From NCBI GenBank assembly GCA_002782605.1, contig PFIF01000199.1:1-7930 (forward strand): a stretch of 7,930 nucleotides of DNA, written 5' to 3'. Below the pieces are notes generated by a model that was not told where the DNA came from, searched no databases, and worked only from the letters and a program-made list of their open reading frames with translations. The DNA comes from Deltaproteobacteria bacterium CG_4_8_14_3_um_filter_43_13. GTDB lineage: Bacteria; Desulfobacterota; UBA8473. This document shows positions 1-7,066 of the stretch, one piece after another (positions within the stretch are counted from its first letter, which is position 1; each line of letters begins with the position of its first letter). The translations under genes and the position numbers were made by a program.

Positions 1-72
1 ATAAACAAAAAAGTGGAAGCCAAAATGACTCCCAAAAGAGTAGCAGAACTTTTTGCCAGAGGTGAAGGATGA
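1..72 (+). CDS. C-terminal tail of upstream gene, probably NuoE-like [2Fe-2S] subunit (partial)
   Basis: An open frame runs from base 1 to the TGA at 70-72 and gives 23 residues, INKKVEAKMTPKRVAELF then ARGEG. The pattern of a short beta segment, then K-x-T/M-P-x-x-V and a final helix, resembles the C-terminus of the thioredoxin-like NuoE/HydC/HndA family ('V..GKVYGKVTPEKVDEIL'), whose gene normally lies directly before a NuoF gene. That is exactly the position here. NuoE subunits carry a [2Fe-2S] cluster and pair with the NuoF flavoprotein in NADH-linked complexes. The cysteine-bearing part lies outside the window, so the call rests on the tail and on gene order. The stop overlaps the start of the next gene, which places it in the same operon. 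The reading frame is well supported; the family is moderately supported. Confidence 0.5.
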   Translation: MNKKVEAKMTPKRVAELFARGEG

Positions 73-74
73 TG
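58..74 (+). promoter_or_regulatory. Ribosome binding site and stop/start overlap for the flavoprotein gene
   Basis: The purine-rich run AGAGGTGAAGG (58-68) precedes two consecutive ATG codons, at 69 and 72. The upstream TGA (70-72) overlaps both. The 69 start is closest to the GAAGG; the 72 start gives better spacing from the AGAGGTG and produces a TGATG overlap matching the TAATG overlap at the next gene junction. Either is possible and they differ by one residue. The arrangement implies translational coupling. Confidence 0.6.
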
Positions 75-3000
75 AACTTTGAGGAGATGAGGCGTCGAGC
101 AAAAAAAGAATGGGAAGCCTTAATGCAAATGGAAAAACCATTGATTCTCGTAGGTACTGCTACATGTGGCCGTTCTGCCGGTGCATTAAAGGTGTGGGAA
201 ACGCTTCAGAAAGAATTAGAAAACTGTGGGGTTGAGTGCAATATCATTGAAGTAGGCTGTATTGGGTTGTGTTATCTCGAACCGCTTATTACTATCATTA
301 AGCCATCTCGCCCGGGTATTTGTTATGGCGAAGTTAACCCGGAGAAGATAGTGGAACTTGTCAAAGGTTATCTTATTAATGATAACCCGCTGCCTCATTA
401 TGCCCTAGGAACTATTGGAGATGAGAGAATTGATGGAATTCCTAAACTATTTGATATCCCTGTTTTTAAGCCTCAAGTGAGGAGAGTTTTGGCCAACTGT
501 GGCTTTATCGACCCTACAAATATTAACCATTACCTGGCTAATGATGGCTATAATGGTTTCATGAAGACCATCAAGATGACGCCAGAGGAGATAATTGAGG
601 AGATAAAGAGGTCAGGTTTAAGGGGAAGAGGAGGGGCAGGTTTCCCTACCTGGCGGAAATGGCAGTTTTGTTTGGAGGCGAAAGGTGTGGGTAAATATCT
701 TATCTGTAATGCAGATGAAGGCGACCCTGGTGCCTTTATGAATAGGTCACTTCTCGAAGGCGACCCGCATTCCGTATTGGAAGGGATGCTTATAGCTGCT
801 TATGCCATTGGTGCAAGGGAAGGTTATATATATTGTCGTGCAGAATATCCCCTCGCTTTAGAAAGATTAAGGCAGGCTATAAGGCAGATGGAGGAGTGCA
901 GCCTTTTAGGGAACAACATCTTCGGTTCTAACTTTAGTTTTCATATAAAGATCAAAGAGGGTGCAGGAGCTTTTGTCTGTGGCGAGGAGACTGCACTTAT
1001 CGCTTCCATCGAGGGTAAGAGAGGTATGCCTCGCCCACGTCCACCTTTCCCAGCTATCTCAGGCTTATGGGGAAAACCTACAGTTATTAATAATGTAGAG
1101 ACTCTGGCATCGATAGCACTTATCCTACAGAAAGGATCCGATTGGTATGCTCAATATGGCACTGAACAGAGCAAAGGCACAAAAACTTTTGCTTTAGCGG
1201 GTAAGGTAAAACATACGGGTCTTATTGAGGTGCCGTTGGGTATTTCCCTGGGACAGATAATCTATGATATAGGCGGAGGGGTTCTTAACGATAAGAAATT
1301 CAAAGCCGTTCAAACAGGCGGTCCTTCAGGTGGTTGTATCCCTTCTAGTCTTTCGGGTGTTCCAGTAGACTATGAGTCACTTAAGGCAACCGGCTCAATA
1401 ATGGGCTCCGGTGGCATAGTGGTGATGGACGAGGATATTTGCATGGTGGATTTTGCCCGCTTTTTCCTTGACTTTGTCCAAAAGGAGTCTTGTGGCGAGT
1501 GTGTGCCCTGCAGGCTTGGCACAAAACAGATGCTTGACATCTTAGAAGATATAACCAAGGGAAAGGGCAGATCAGGAGATATTGACCTGCTTACCGAACT
1601 GGCCGAAGGAGTTAAGACAGGCTCGCTTTGCGGACTTGGACAGACGGTACCTAATCCGGTACTTACTACCATTCGCTACTTTCGAGACGAGTACGAGGCA
1701 CATATAAAATATAAGAGATGTCCCGCTGCTGCATGTAAAGAGATAATTTCATCGCCATGCCAGCATACTTGTCCAATAGGTACAGAGGCAAACACCTATA
1801 TCTCCCTCATCGCAGAAAAACGTTTCAAAGAAGCATGGGATATAATCAAAAAGGACAATCCTCTGCCCTCTGTATGTGCCAGAGTTTGCCATCATCCGTG
1901 TGAATCCAAATGCGAAGCCGGCAAATGGGCGGACCCTATCGCTATTAGAACGCTTAAAAGGTTCATTACGGACTACGCACTGGAAGCCGGAATATACAAT
2001 TCAACCAAAAAGCCCAAAATAGATAAGGAGAAAGTCGCCATTGTCGGTTCGGGGCCGGCGGGGCTGACGGCGGGCCACTATCTTGCTGAGAAAGGATATG
2101 ATGTTACAATCTTTGAGGCTTTGGACGTTCCGGGTGGGGCGCCGGCTGTGTACATACCGGAATATAGATTGCCTAAAGATATACTAAATATTGATATAGC
2201 AAATATCAAAAAAGCAGGTGTGAAAATTAAGACAAATACCAAAATTGGTGAAGATATACCTTTCAGTGACCTTTTAAAAAATTACCGGGCTGTTTTTATC
2301 GCTACGGGTACGCATAAATCTAAGATGTTACGCATTCCGAACGAAGATGCCGATGGCGTTTCAGATGCTTTGGAGTTTTTGGAAGATGTGAACCTCAAAA
2401 AGAAGGTTAAAATAGGCAAAAAGGTGGGAATCATCGGTGGAGGTAATGCTGCTGTTGATGCAGCTAGAGTCGCCGGAAGAATCAAAGGTTGTGAAAAAGT
2501 CACAATAATTTATAGGAGAACAAGGGTAGAAATGCCTGCGTTCAAAGAAGAAATTGAAGCTGCTATTGAGGAAGGAATTGAGATGCAATTCCTATCAGCC
2601 CCTTCCGGAATAATGACTAAAAATGGGAAGGTTACGGGAATTAAGTGTATAAAAATGGAATTAGGAGCGACAGATAACAGCGGCAGAAAAAGACCTATTC
2701 CCATCGAAAGCTCTGAATTTGTTATCGATCTGGATACTTTAATAGTGGCAATTGGAGAAGAACCTGATCTGAGTTTCCTTGACACAGGCCATAGTTTGGA
2801 AATCTCAAGAGGCAATACAATAGTAGTAAACCCGGAAACATTTGCAACAAACATAGATGGGATTTTCGCTGGTGGAGATGTGGTGACGGGGCCCAACACT
2901 GTAGTAGAAGCTATGTCCTCCGGGAAGATTGTTGCAGAAATGATTGATAAATACATCCGCGGAGAAAGTTTGGGCAGAGAATATAAATTGACCAGACCAT

Positions 3001-3236
3001 CGATGTATGTGCCTCCTGTCGAATTGACAGAAAAAGAGATGGAGGAAGCAAGAAGAGTTGAAATACCACATCTATCGATGGAGAAGAAAACCAATAACTT
3101 TAACGAGGTAGATTTAACTATTACGGAAGCGATGGCAATAAAAGAGGCTAAACGCTGTCTCAGATGTGATTTAAATACTGAAGATGGAAAAAGATGGCTA
3201 CAGCAAAAACAACAAGCCGCGCAAGGGGGAGGATAA
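69..3236 (+). CDS. NuoF-GltD/NfnB fusion flavoprotein: NAD(P)H-linked electron-input subunit of a formate dehydrogenase complex
   Basis: This 1055-residue protein joins two oxidoreductase modules. Residues about 25-100 form a thioredoxin-like domain with C33 and C64-x3-C68. Residues about 110-545 are a full NuoF: the glycine-rich FMN/NAD loop GLRGRGGAGFPTW (183-195), NADEGDPGAF (214-223), GAGAFVCGEETAL (298-310), an SLBB region (about 375-440), and the ESCGECVPCRLG motif whose C475, C478, C481 plus C521 bind the [4Fe-4S] cluster. From about 550 it becomes GltD/NfnB-like: C551, C556, C564, C568, C603, C607, C611 and C615 fit two [4Fe-4S] clusters, VAIVGSGPAGL (656-666) binds FAD, and GIIGGGNAAVDAAR (787-800) with YRRTRVEMPA (815-824) looks like an NADP site whose arginines would contact the 2'-phosphate. 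GIFAGGDVVTGP (931-942) is the second FAD motif. A C-terminal RCLRCD (1029-1034) adds two cysteines. NuoF alone is usually roughly 430-600 residues, so this is a true fusion. Inference: a cytosolic subunit exchanging electrons between NAD(H), NADP(H) and the adjacent formate dehydrogenase; the architecture recalls the StnB subunit of the Sporomusa-type (Stn) transhydrogenase. Confidence 0.9.
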   Translation: MMNFEEMRRRAKKEWEALMQMEKPLILVGTATCGRSAGALKVWETLQKELENCGVECNIIEVGCIGLCYLEPLITIIKPSRPGICYGEVNPEKIVELVKGYLINDNPLPHYALGTIGDERIDGIPKLFDIPVFKPQVRRVLANCGFIDPTNINHYLANDGYNGFMKTIKMTPEEIIEEIKRSGLRGRGGAGFPTWRKWQFCLEAKGVGKYLICNADEGDPGAFMNRSLLEGDPHSVLEGMLIAAYAIGAREGYIYCRAEYPLALERLRQAIRQMEECSLLGNNIFGSNFSFHIKIKEGAGAFVCGEETALIASIEGKRGMPRPRPPFPAISGLWGKPTVINNVETLASIALILQKGSDWYAQYGTEQSKGTKTFALAGKVKHTGLIEVPLGISLGQIIYDIGGGVLNDKKFKAVQTGGPSGGCIPSSLSGVPVDYESLKATGSIMGSGGIVVMDEDICMVDFARFFLDFVQKESCGECVPCRLGTKQMLDILEDITKGKGRSGDIDLLTELAEGVKTGSLCGLGQTVPNPVLTTIRYFRDEYEAHIKYKRCPAAACKEIISSPCQHTCPIGTEANTYISLIAEKRFKEAWDIIKKDNPLPSVCARVCHHPCESKCEAGKWADPIAIRTLKRFITDYALEAGIYNSTKKPKIDKEKVAIVGSGPAGLTAGHYLAEKGYDVTIFEALDVPGGAPAVYIPEYRLPKDILNIDIANIKKAGVKIKTNTKIGEDIPFSDLLKNYRAVFIATGTHKSKMLRIPNEDADGVSDALEFLEDVNLKKKVKIGKKVGIIGGGNAAVDAARVAGRIKGCEKVTIIYRRTRVEMPAFKEEIEAAIEEGIEMQFLSAPSGIMTKNGKVTGIKCIKMELGATDNSGRKRPIPIESSEFVIDLDTLIVAIGEEPDLSFLDTGHSLEISRGNTIVVNPETFATNIDGIFAGGDVVTGPNTVVEAMSSGKIVAEMIDKYIRGESLGREYKLTRPSMYVPPVELTEKEMEEARRVEIPHLSMEKKTNNFNEVDLTITEAMAIKEAKRCLRCDLNTEDGKRWLQQKQQAAQGGG

Positions 3237-3238
3237 TG
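3225..3238 (+). promoter_or_regulatory. Strong ribosome binding site with TAATG overlap for the formate dehydrogenase gene
   Basis: GGGGGAGG (3225-3232) lies three bases before the ATG at 3236. The A of that ATG is also the last base of the flavoprotein stop TAA (3234-3236). This decides the start of the formate dehydrogenase: the upstream in-frame ATG at 3194 lies inside the flavoprotein coding region and has no comparable site. The Shine-Dalgarno bases also encode the terminal glycines of the flavoprotein. Confidence 0.8.
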
Positions 3239-5914
3239 GATAAAATTTCATTAACTATTGATGGTCAGGAGATCATAGCAAATAACGGTACGACCATTTT
3301 AGAAACGGCCCTGGAAAACGGCATTTACATACCACATCTCTGTCATCACCCGGATCTCGAACCTGTAGGCGTATGCAGGTTATGCATGGTAGAAATTAAG
3401 GGTAGAGGATTGACTATTTCTTGTAAGGCCCCGGTTGAAGAGGGAATGGTTGCCAGAACAGAAAGCAACGAAATCAACAAAGCGCGTCGTATGGCTGTGG
3501 AGTTGCTAATAGTAAATCACCATGCAGATTGCCTTTCCTGTGCTAAAAATACCCAGTGTAAATTGCAGGAAGTAGCTAACTACATCGGTATTGAAGAAAA
3601 GCGTCTGCAACGCTTAAGGAAACCAACCGGCCAATTCGCTATTGACACCTCTAATCCGTTTTTCGACCGAGACCCCAATAGGTGTGTACTCTGTGGCATC
3701 TGTGTGCGCACCTGTGAAGAGATCCAGGGAGTTAGCGCTATAGACTTTGCATTTCGGGGTTATGGTACTACAGTCAGTACCTTCGGAAATAAGCCTCTGT
3801 TAGAATCGAGATGTGAGTCCTGCGGAGAATGTGTTGTCCGCTGTCCTGTTGGCGCTTTAATACCTAAGAATGTACAACAACCTTCCCGCGAGGTGAAGAG
3901 CATTTGTCCTTACTGCGGTTGTGGGTGCGGTATCTACTTAGGCGTCAGAGGCTCTACCATTGTTAATCTGAGGGGCGATCCTGATAACCCGGTAAACAGA
4001 GGAAGCCTCTGCGTGAAAGGCCGCTTTGGTTATGAGTTTATAAACCATCCTGAACGGCTGACCCGGCCGCTTATTAAGCGGAATGGTAAATTTGTTGAAG
4101 TTGCGTGGGATGAAGCCTTAAATTTTGTTGCCAAAAGGCTTGCCGATTATAAGGGGGGCCATTTTGCCTTCATTGCCTCTGCTAAATGCACAAATGAAGA
4201 GAACTATCTATTCCAGAAATTTACCAGAACGGTGATGGGAACAAACAATATTGACCACTGTGCCCGCCTCTGACACTCCCCTACCGTGGCTGGTCTAGCC
4301 ACAGCTTTTGGTAGTGGCGCCATGACTAACTCCATCAATGAAATTAGCGATGCTGCCTGTATCTTTGCTATAGGCACCAACACCACAGTAGCCCACCCAA
4401 TAATCGGGCTGCAGATAAAAAAGGCTGTACAGAATGGCGCAAAGCTCATTGTGGCCAACCCAGGGAAGATCGATCTCTGTCGCTTTGCTGGTCTCTTCTT
4501 ACAGCACCGACCTGGAACCGATGTTGCTCTGCTTATGGGGATGATGAGGGTTATCGTTGACGAAGGTCTATCTGACCTATCCTTTATTGAGAAACGCACC
4601 GAGAATATCGAGGATTTCAAGAATTCCCTTGCCAGTTTTGACCTAAATTTTGTAGAGCAGACTACAGGGGTAAGCCGGGAGAAGATAATTGAAGCAGTTA
4701 GAACCTATGCCACCTGCAAGCCTGCCATTGTTCTCTATTCCATGGGTATCACTCAACATTCCCACGGCACCGATAATGTGCTGGCGATTAGCAATCTAGC
4801 GCTTCTCACGGGGAACATCGGCAAGCGAGGGGCAGGGGTTAATCCATTGCGGGGACAGAACAATGTCCAGGGTGCCTGTGACATGGGTGCCCTGCCCAAT
4901 GTCTATCCAGGATATCAGCGGGTAGAGGATCCAGAGGTAAGAAGAAGATTCGAGGCGGCCTGGAATAGTAGTTTAAACGATTCTCCAGGGCTGACACTTA
5001 CCGAAATCTTTAATGCTATAGATGAAGGGAAGATTAAAGCTCTCCACTTGGTTGGCGAAAATCCTGTTTTGAGCGATGCTAATGCCAAACACGTTGAGGA
5101 GTCTCTCAAGAGGTTGGAGTTTCTTGTAGTTCAAGATATATTTCTTTCAGAAACAGCGAGATTCGCCGATGTTATCTTGCCTGCCGCATCCTTTGCCGAG
5201 AAGGATGGAACATTCACGAACACCGAGCGTCGTGTTCAGCGGATACGTAAAGCAATAGAGCCAATCGGCGAAGCAAAACCCGATTGGTGGATCCAATGCC
5301 AGATTGCCAAAAAACTCGGGAGGCAGGGATTTGATTTTTCACACCCCATGGAGATCATGGAGGAGATTGCTTCTCTCACCCCTAACTACAAAGGCATATC
5401 TTACGAGAGATTGGAAAACGGAGGTTTACAATGGCCTTGCGTTACACGAGAACACCCTGGGACACCAATACTTCATACGGAGCGATTTCCTACGAAAACG
5501 GGCAGAGGTAAGTTTATGCCTCTCAGATATAAGCCAGCAGCAGAGATTCCAGATGATGAGTATCCCTTACTTCTTACTACTGATCGCAGTCTTTACCATT
5601 ACCACACAGGCACTATGACGCGAAAGGTGGATGGTCTCAATGTACTGCGTAACCATGAGCTGGTAGAAATTAACCAAAAGGATGCCACTGCTTTGGGGAT
5701 TACTGATGGTGAGGTGGTGCGGGTGATTTCTCGTCGAGGGGAAGTAACGGCTAAGGTAAAGGTGAGAGATGTTTTTTCATCCGGGGTAGTTTCCATGACC
5801 TTTCACTTTGCCGAAAGCCCTACCAATGTACTCACGAGTCCTGCCCTAGACCCTGTGGCAAAAATACCTGAGACGAAAGTGTGCGCGGTACGAATAGAGA
5901 AGTTGGAAGGGTGA
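3236..5914 (+). CDS. fdhA: Selenocysteine-containing formate dehydrogenase catalytic subunit with NuoG-like iron-sulfur arm
   Basis: The reading frame spans 893 codons (892 residues) if the in-frame TGA at 4271-4273 is read as selenocysteine 346. The enzyme interconverts formate and CO2 at a bis-MGD molybdenum or tungsten centre. Domains in order: a plant-type [2Fe-2S] domain (C36, C47, C50, C63); a NuoG-like His-Cys3 [4Fe-4S] site (H95, C99, C102, C108); two ferredoxin-type [4Fe-4S] clusters (C150/153/156/160 and C193/196/199/203); then the molybdopterin oxidoreductase core with its own [4Fe-4S] (C224, C227, C231, C259) and the conserved electron-transfer lysine K261 in CVKGRFG. The active-site stretch HCARL-U-HSPTVAGL (341-354) matches the VUH motif region of selenium formate dehydrogenases, with H347 after the Sec. 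PLRGQNNVQGACDMG (537-551) carries the second active-site arginine, R539. The C-terminal dinucleotide-binding domain is complete and ends at VRIEKLEG. Length matches cytoplasmic NAD(P)-linked formate dehydrogenases of clostridia and acetogens. No Tat signal is visible, so it should be cytosolic. It overlaps the flavoprotein gene by one base and should pass electrons to it. Production needs selA, selB, selC and selD elsewhere in the genome. Confidence 0.95.
4271..4273 (+). other. In-frame UGA read as selenocysteine (Sec346)
   Basis: TGA interrupts one continuous homologous protein. The residues before it (NNIDHCARL) and after it (HSPTVAGLATAFG) are both conserved formate dehydrogenase active-site sequence, with no missing or duplicated residues and no change of frame. 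The codon is exactly where selenocysteine or cysteine ligates Mo/W in this family. A gene caller ignorant of Sec would split the gene into 3236-4273 and a false second gene beginning at GTG 4286. Confidence 0.95.
4286..4302 (+). promoter_or_regulatory. Bacterial SECIS hairpin
   Basis: GTGGCT (4286-4291) pairs perfectly with AGCCAC (4297-4302), closing a five-base loop GGTCT (4292-4296). The loop begins 18 bases after the UGA. The GGUCU apical loop and this spacing are those I recall for the Escherichia coli fdhF SECIS, whose loop guanine and uracil residues contact SelB. The element lies inside the coding region and also encodes VAGLA. It should recruit SelB with Sec-tRNA to decode the UGA at 4271-4273. 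Confidence 0.9.
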
Positions 5915-5993
5915 GTGCAATAGGAGTGACAATGATTCTGCCGCCGCATCGCCTAACACAGCATAAAAGGTTCGTGCCTTATGGCACTCACCC
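5909..5993 (+). repeat. 10-bp inverted repeat spanning the fdhA stop codon and the intergenic region
   Basis: GGGTGAGTGC (5909-5918, containing the fdhA TGA) is the exact reverse complement of GCACTCACCC (5984-5993). The right arm overlaps the small hairpin inside the neighbouring nested repeat, so the two foldings would be mutually exclusive in RNA. The 65-base separation and lack of a following T-run argue against a simple terminator. It could be coincidental or part of a structured 3' end. Confidence 0.4.
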
Positions 5994-6027
5994 AAATTTT
6001 TGCTTCGCAAAAACTTCTTTTATGCTG
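5959..6027. repeat. Nested inverted repeat: 11-bp outer stem enclosing two hairpins
   Basis: CAGCATAAAAG (5959-5969) is the exact reverse complement of CTTTTATGCTG (6017-6027). Inside lie two further perfect hairpins: GTGCC/GGCAC with a TTAT loop (5974-5987), and TTTTTGC/GCAAAAA with a TTC loop (5997-6013). The whole could fold as a three-way junction in RNA or a branched cruciform in DNA. No T-run follows the outer stem, and I see no flanking target-site duplication. It may be a dispersed intergenic repeat or MITE-like remnant, or a structured RNA 3' end of the fdh transcript. The 182-base gap 5915-6096 otherwise shows nothing I can name. Confidence 0.6.
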
Positions 6028-6096
6028 AAATCGTTATCGGAAATTGTGATCCATAAAAAAGCCATCTTGAAAATCAATATTTGAAAAGTGAATAAG

Positions 6097-7044
6097 ATGT
6101 TAAGCATCAAAAACCTCTCTGTAAGATTTATAGATAGAAAAAATACAGTTTATGCTGTTAATAATCTCTCGTTTGAAGTCGGTAAAGGGGAGACTTTAGG
6201 TATTGTTGGTGAATCTGGCTGTGGAAAAACTGTGACATGTCGAGCTATTTTGCAACTTAATAGGGGGGCTCAAACGAAAGGAGAAATTCTTTTTGATGGA
6301 GAGGATATTTTAAAGTTAAGTGAATCTGAATTGCGAAAAATAAGGGGGAGCCGAATTTCTATGATTTTCCAAAATCCTGCATCCTCTCTAAATCCGGTGG
6401 TTAAAATTGGTACCCAAATGATTGAGGTCATTAAATATCATCAGCAAGTTCCTAAAGAAAAAGCAAAAGATGCTGCGATTGGTTTGCTAAAAGAAATGGA
6501 AATGCCCTCATCTCTGGAAAAATTAAATGAATATCCTCATCAACAAAGTGGGGGGACTAATCAAAGAATTATGATAGCAATGGCTCTATCCTGCAATCCT
6601 GACATCTTGATTGCAGATGAACCAACTGCATCACTCGATGTTACTGTTCAGAATCAAATACTTAATATTTTTAGCAAGGTAAAAAGAGAAAAGAATATCG
6701 GAATTATTTTTGTTACCCATAATCTTGGGGTCATTTATGAAATTGCTGACAGGGTATTAATTATGTATCAAGGAACGTTAATGGAAGAAGGAAATACTAA
6801 GGAAATATTTGAAAATCCTTTGCATCCTTACACAAAAACGCTGCTTTCCTCAATTCCATTATACGGAAAGGACAAAATAATTTTAAGTGGCGAGCCGTCT
6901 TCCCCACTCACATTGCCAGATGGGTGTCCTTTTGCCTCAAGGTGTCCGAACTTTATTGGGAATATATGTTTAAATACACTGCCGGAAATTATCGGCGATA
7001 AACATAAAGTAAGATGTCATTTGTACGATAAGGGGAAATCTTAA
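6097..7044 (+). CDS. Oligopeptide/dipeptide ABC transporter ATP-binding protein (OppD/DppD family)
   Basis: This 315-residue cytoplasmic ATPase should power import of peptides, nickel or a related solute through a family 5 transporter. Numbering is from the ATG at 6097: Walker A GESGCGKT (38-45), Q-loop FQNP (Q92), Walker B ILIADEPT (D174, E175), D-loop SLD (179-181) and switch histidine H208. The OppD-type C-terminal extension is present, with HPYTKTLLSSIP (about 243-254) and four cysteines (C277, C283, C291, C307) in the DGCPFASRCP region, a set that binds an iron-sulfur cluster in some OppD/DppD proteins. The signature motif is odd: QSGGT (150-154) where LSGGM/Q is expected. I chose ATG 6097 because MLSIKNLSVRF is the usual family start; GTG 6088, three codons earlier, remains possible, and neither has a strong ribosome binding site. 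The substrate-binding protein follows 19 bases after the stop; permease genes are not in the window. Base composition is more AT-rich than the fdh operon. The family call is firm; the substrate is unknown. Confidence 0.92.
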   Translation: MLSIKNLSVRFIDRKNTVYAVNNLSFEVGKGETLGIVGESGCGKTVTCRAILQLNRGAQTKGEILFDGEDILKLSESELRKIRGSRISMIFQNPASSLNPVVKIGTQMIEVIKYHQQVPKEKAKDAAIGLLKEMEMPSSLEKLNEYPHQQSGGTNQRIMIAMALSCNPDILIADEPTASLDVTVQNQILNIFSKVKREKNIGIIFVTHNLGVIYEIADRVLIMYQGTLMEEGNTKEIFENPLHPYTKTLLSSIPLYGKDKIILSGEPSSPLTLPDGCPFASRCPNFIGNICLNTLPEIIGDKHKVRCHLYDKGKS

Positions 7045-7051
7045 ATAAATT

Positions 7052-7066
7052 AGGAAATAAAAGATG
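7052..7066 (+). promoter_or_regulatory. Ribosome binding site of the substrate-binding protein gene
   Basis: AGGA (7052-7055) lies eight bases before the ATG at 7064, normal spacing, in the 19-base gap after the ATPase stop. It supports ATG 7064 as the start and suggests cotranscription with the ATPase. Confidence 0.6.

Noticed and set aside
1720..1780. Assembly chimera or missing stop between NuoF and GltD parts.
   Set aside because: The junction runs smoothly through cysteine-rich sequence in one frame with no base oddity, and NuoF-GltD fusions are a known architecture.
2510..3094. Minus-strand open frame of 194 codons opposite the flavoprotein gene.
   Set aside because: It lies wholly opposite strongly conserved GltD-like coding sequence and has no recognisable motif. 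Other minus-strand frames inside the genes (for example 1370-1672 and 4204-4620) were dropped for the same reason.
3236..5914. Interpretation as two genes or a nonsense-mutated pseudogene split at the TGA at 4271-4273.
   Set aside because: The frame is unchanged, conserved active-site sequence continues on both sides, the codon is at the known selenocysteine position, and a SECIS hairpin follows at the right distance.
5959..6030. Nested repeat as a classical rho-independent terminator.
   Set aside because: The outer stem is AT-rich and followed by AAATCG, and neither inner hairpin is followed by a T-run on the plus strand.
5881..6084. Short open frame of 67 codons overlapping the fdhA end and the intergenic region.
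   Set aside because: It overlaps fdhA out of frame and runs through the inverted repeats; it has no recognisable domain or ribosome binding site.
6044..6096. Possible promoter for the transporter genes (TTGTGA at 6044 or TTGAAA at 6067 as a -35 box).
   Set aside because: No convincing -10 hexamer occurs at a suitable distance before the start codon; the AT-richness makes partial matches cheap.
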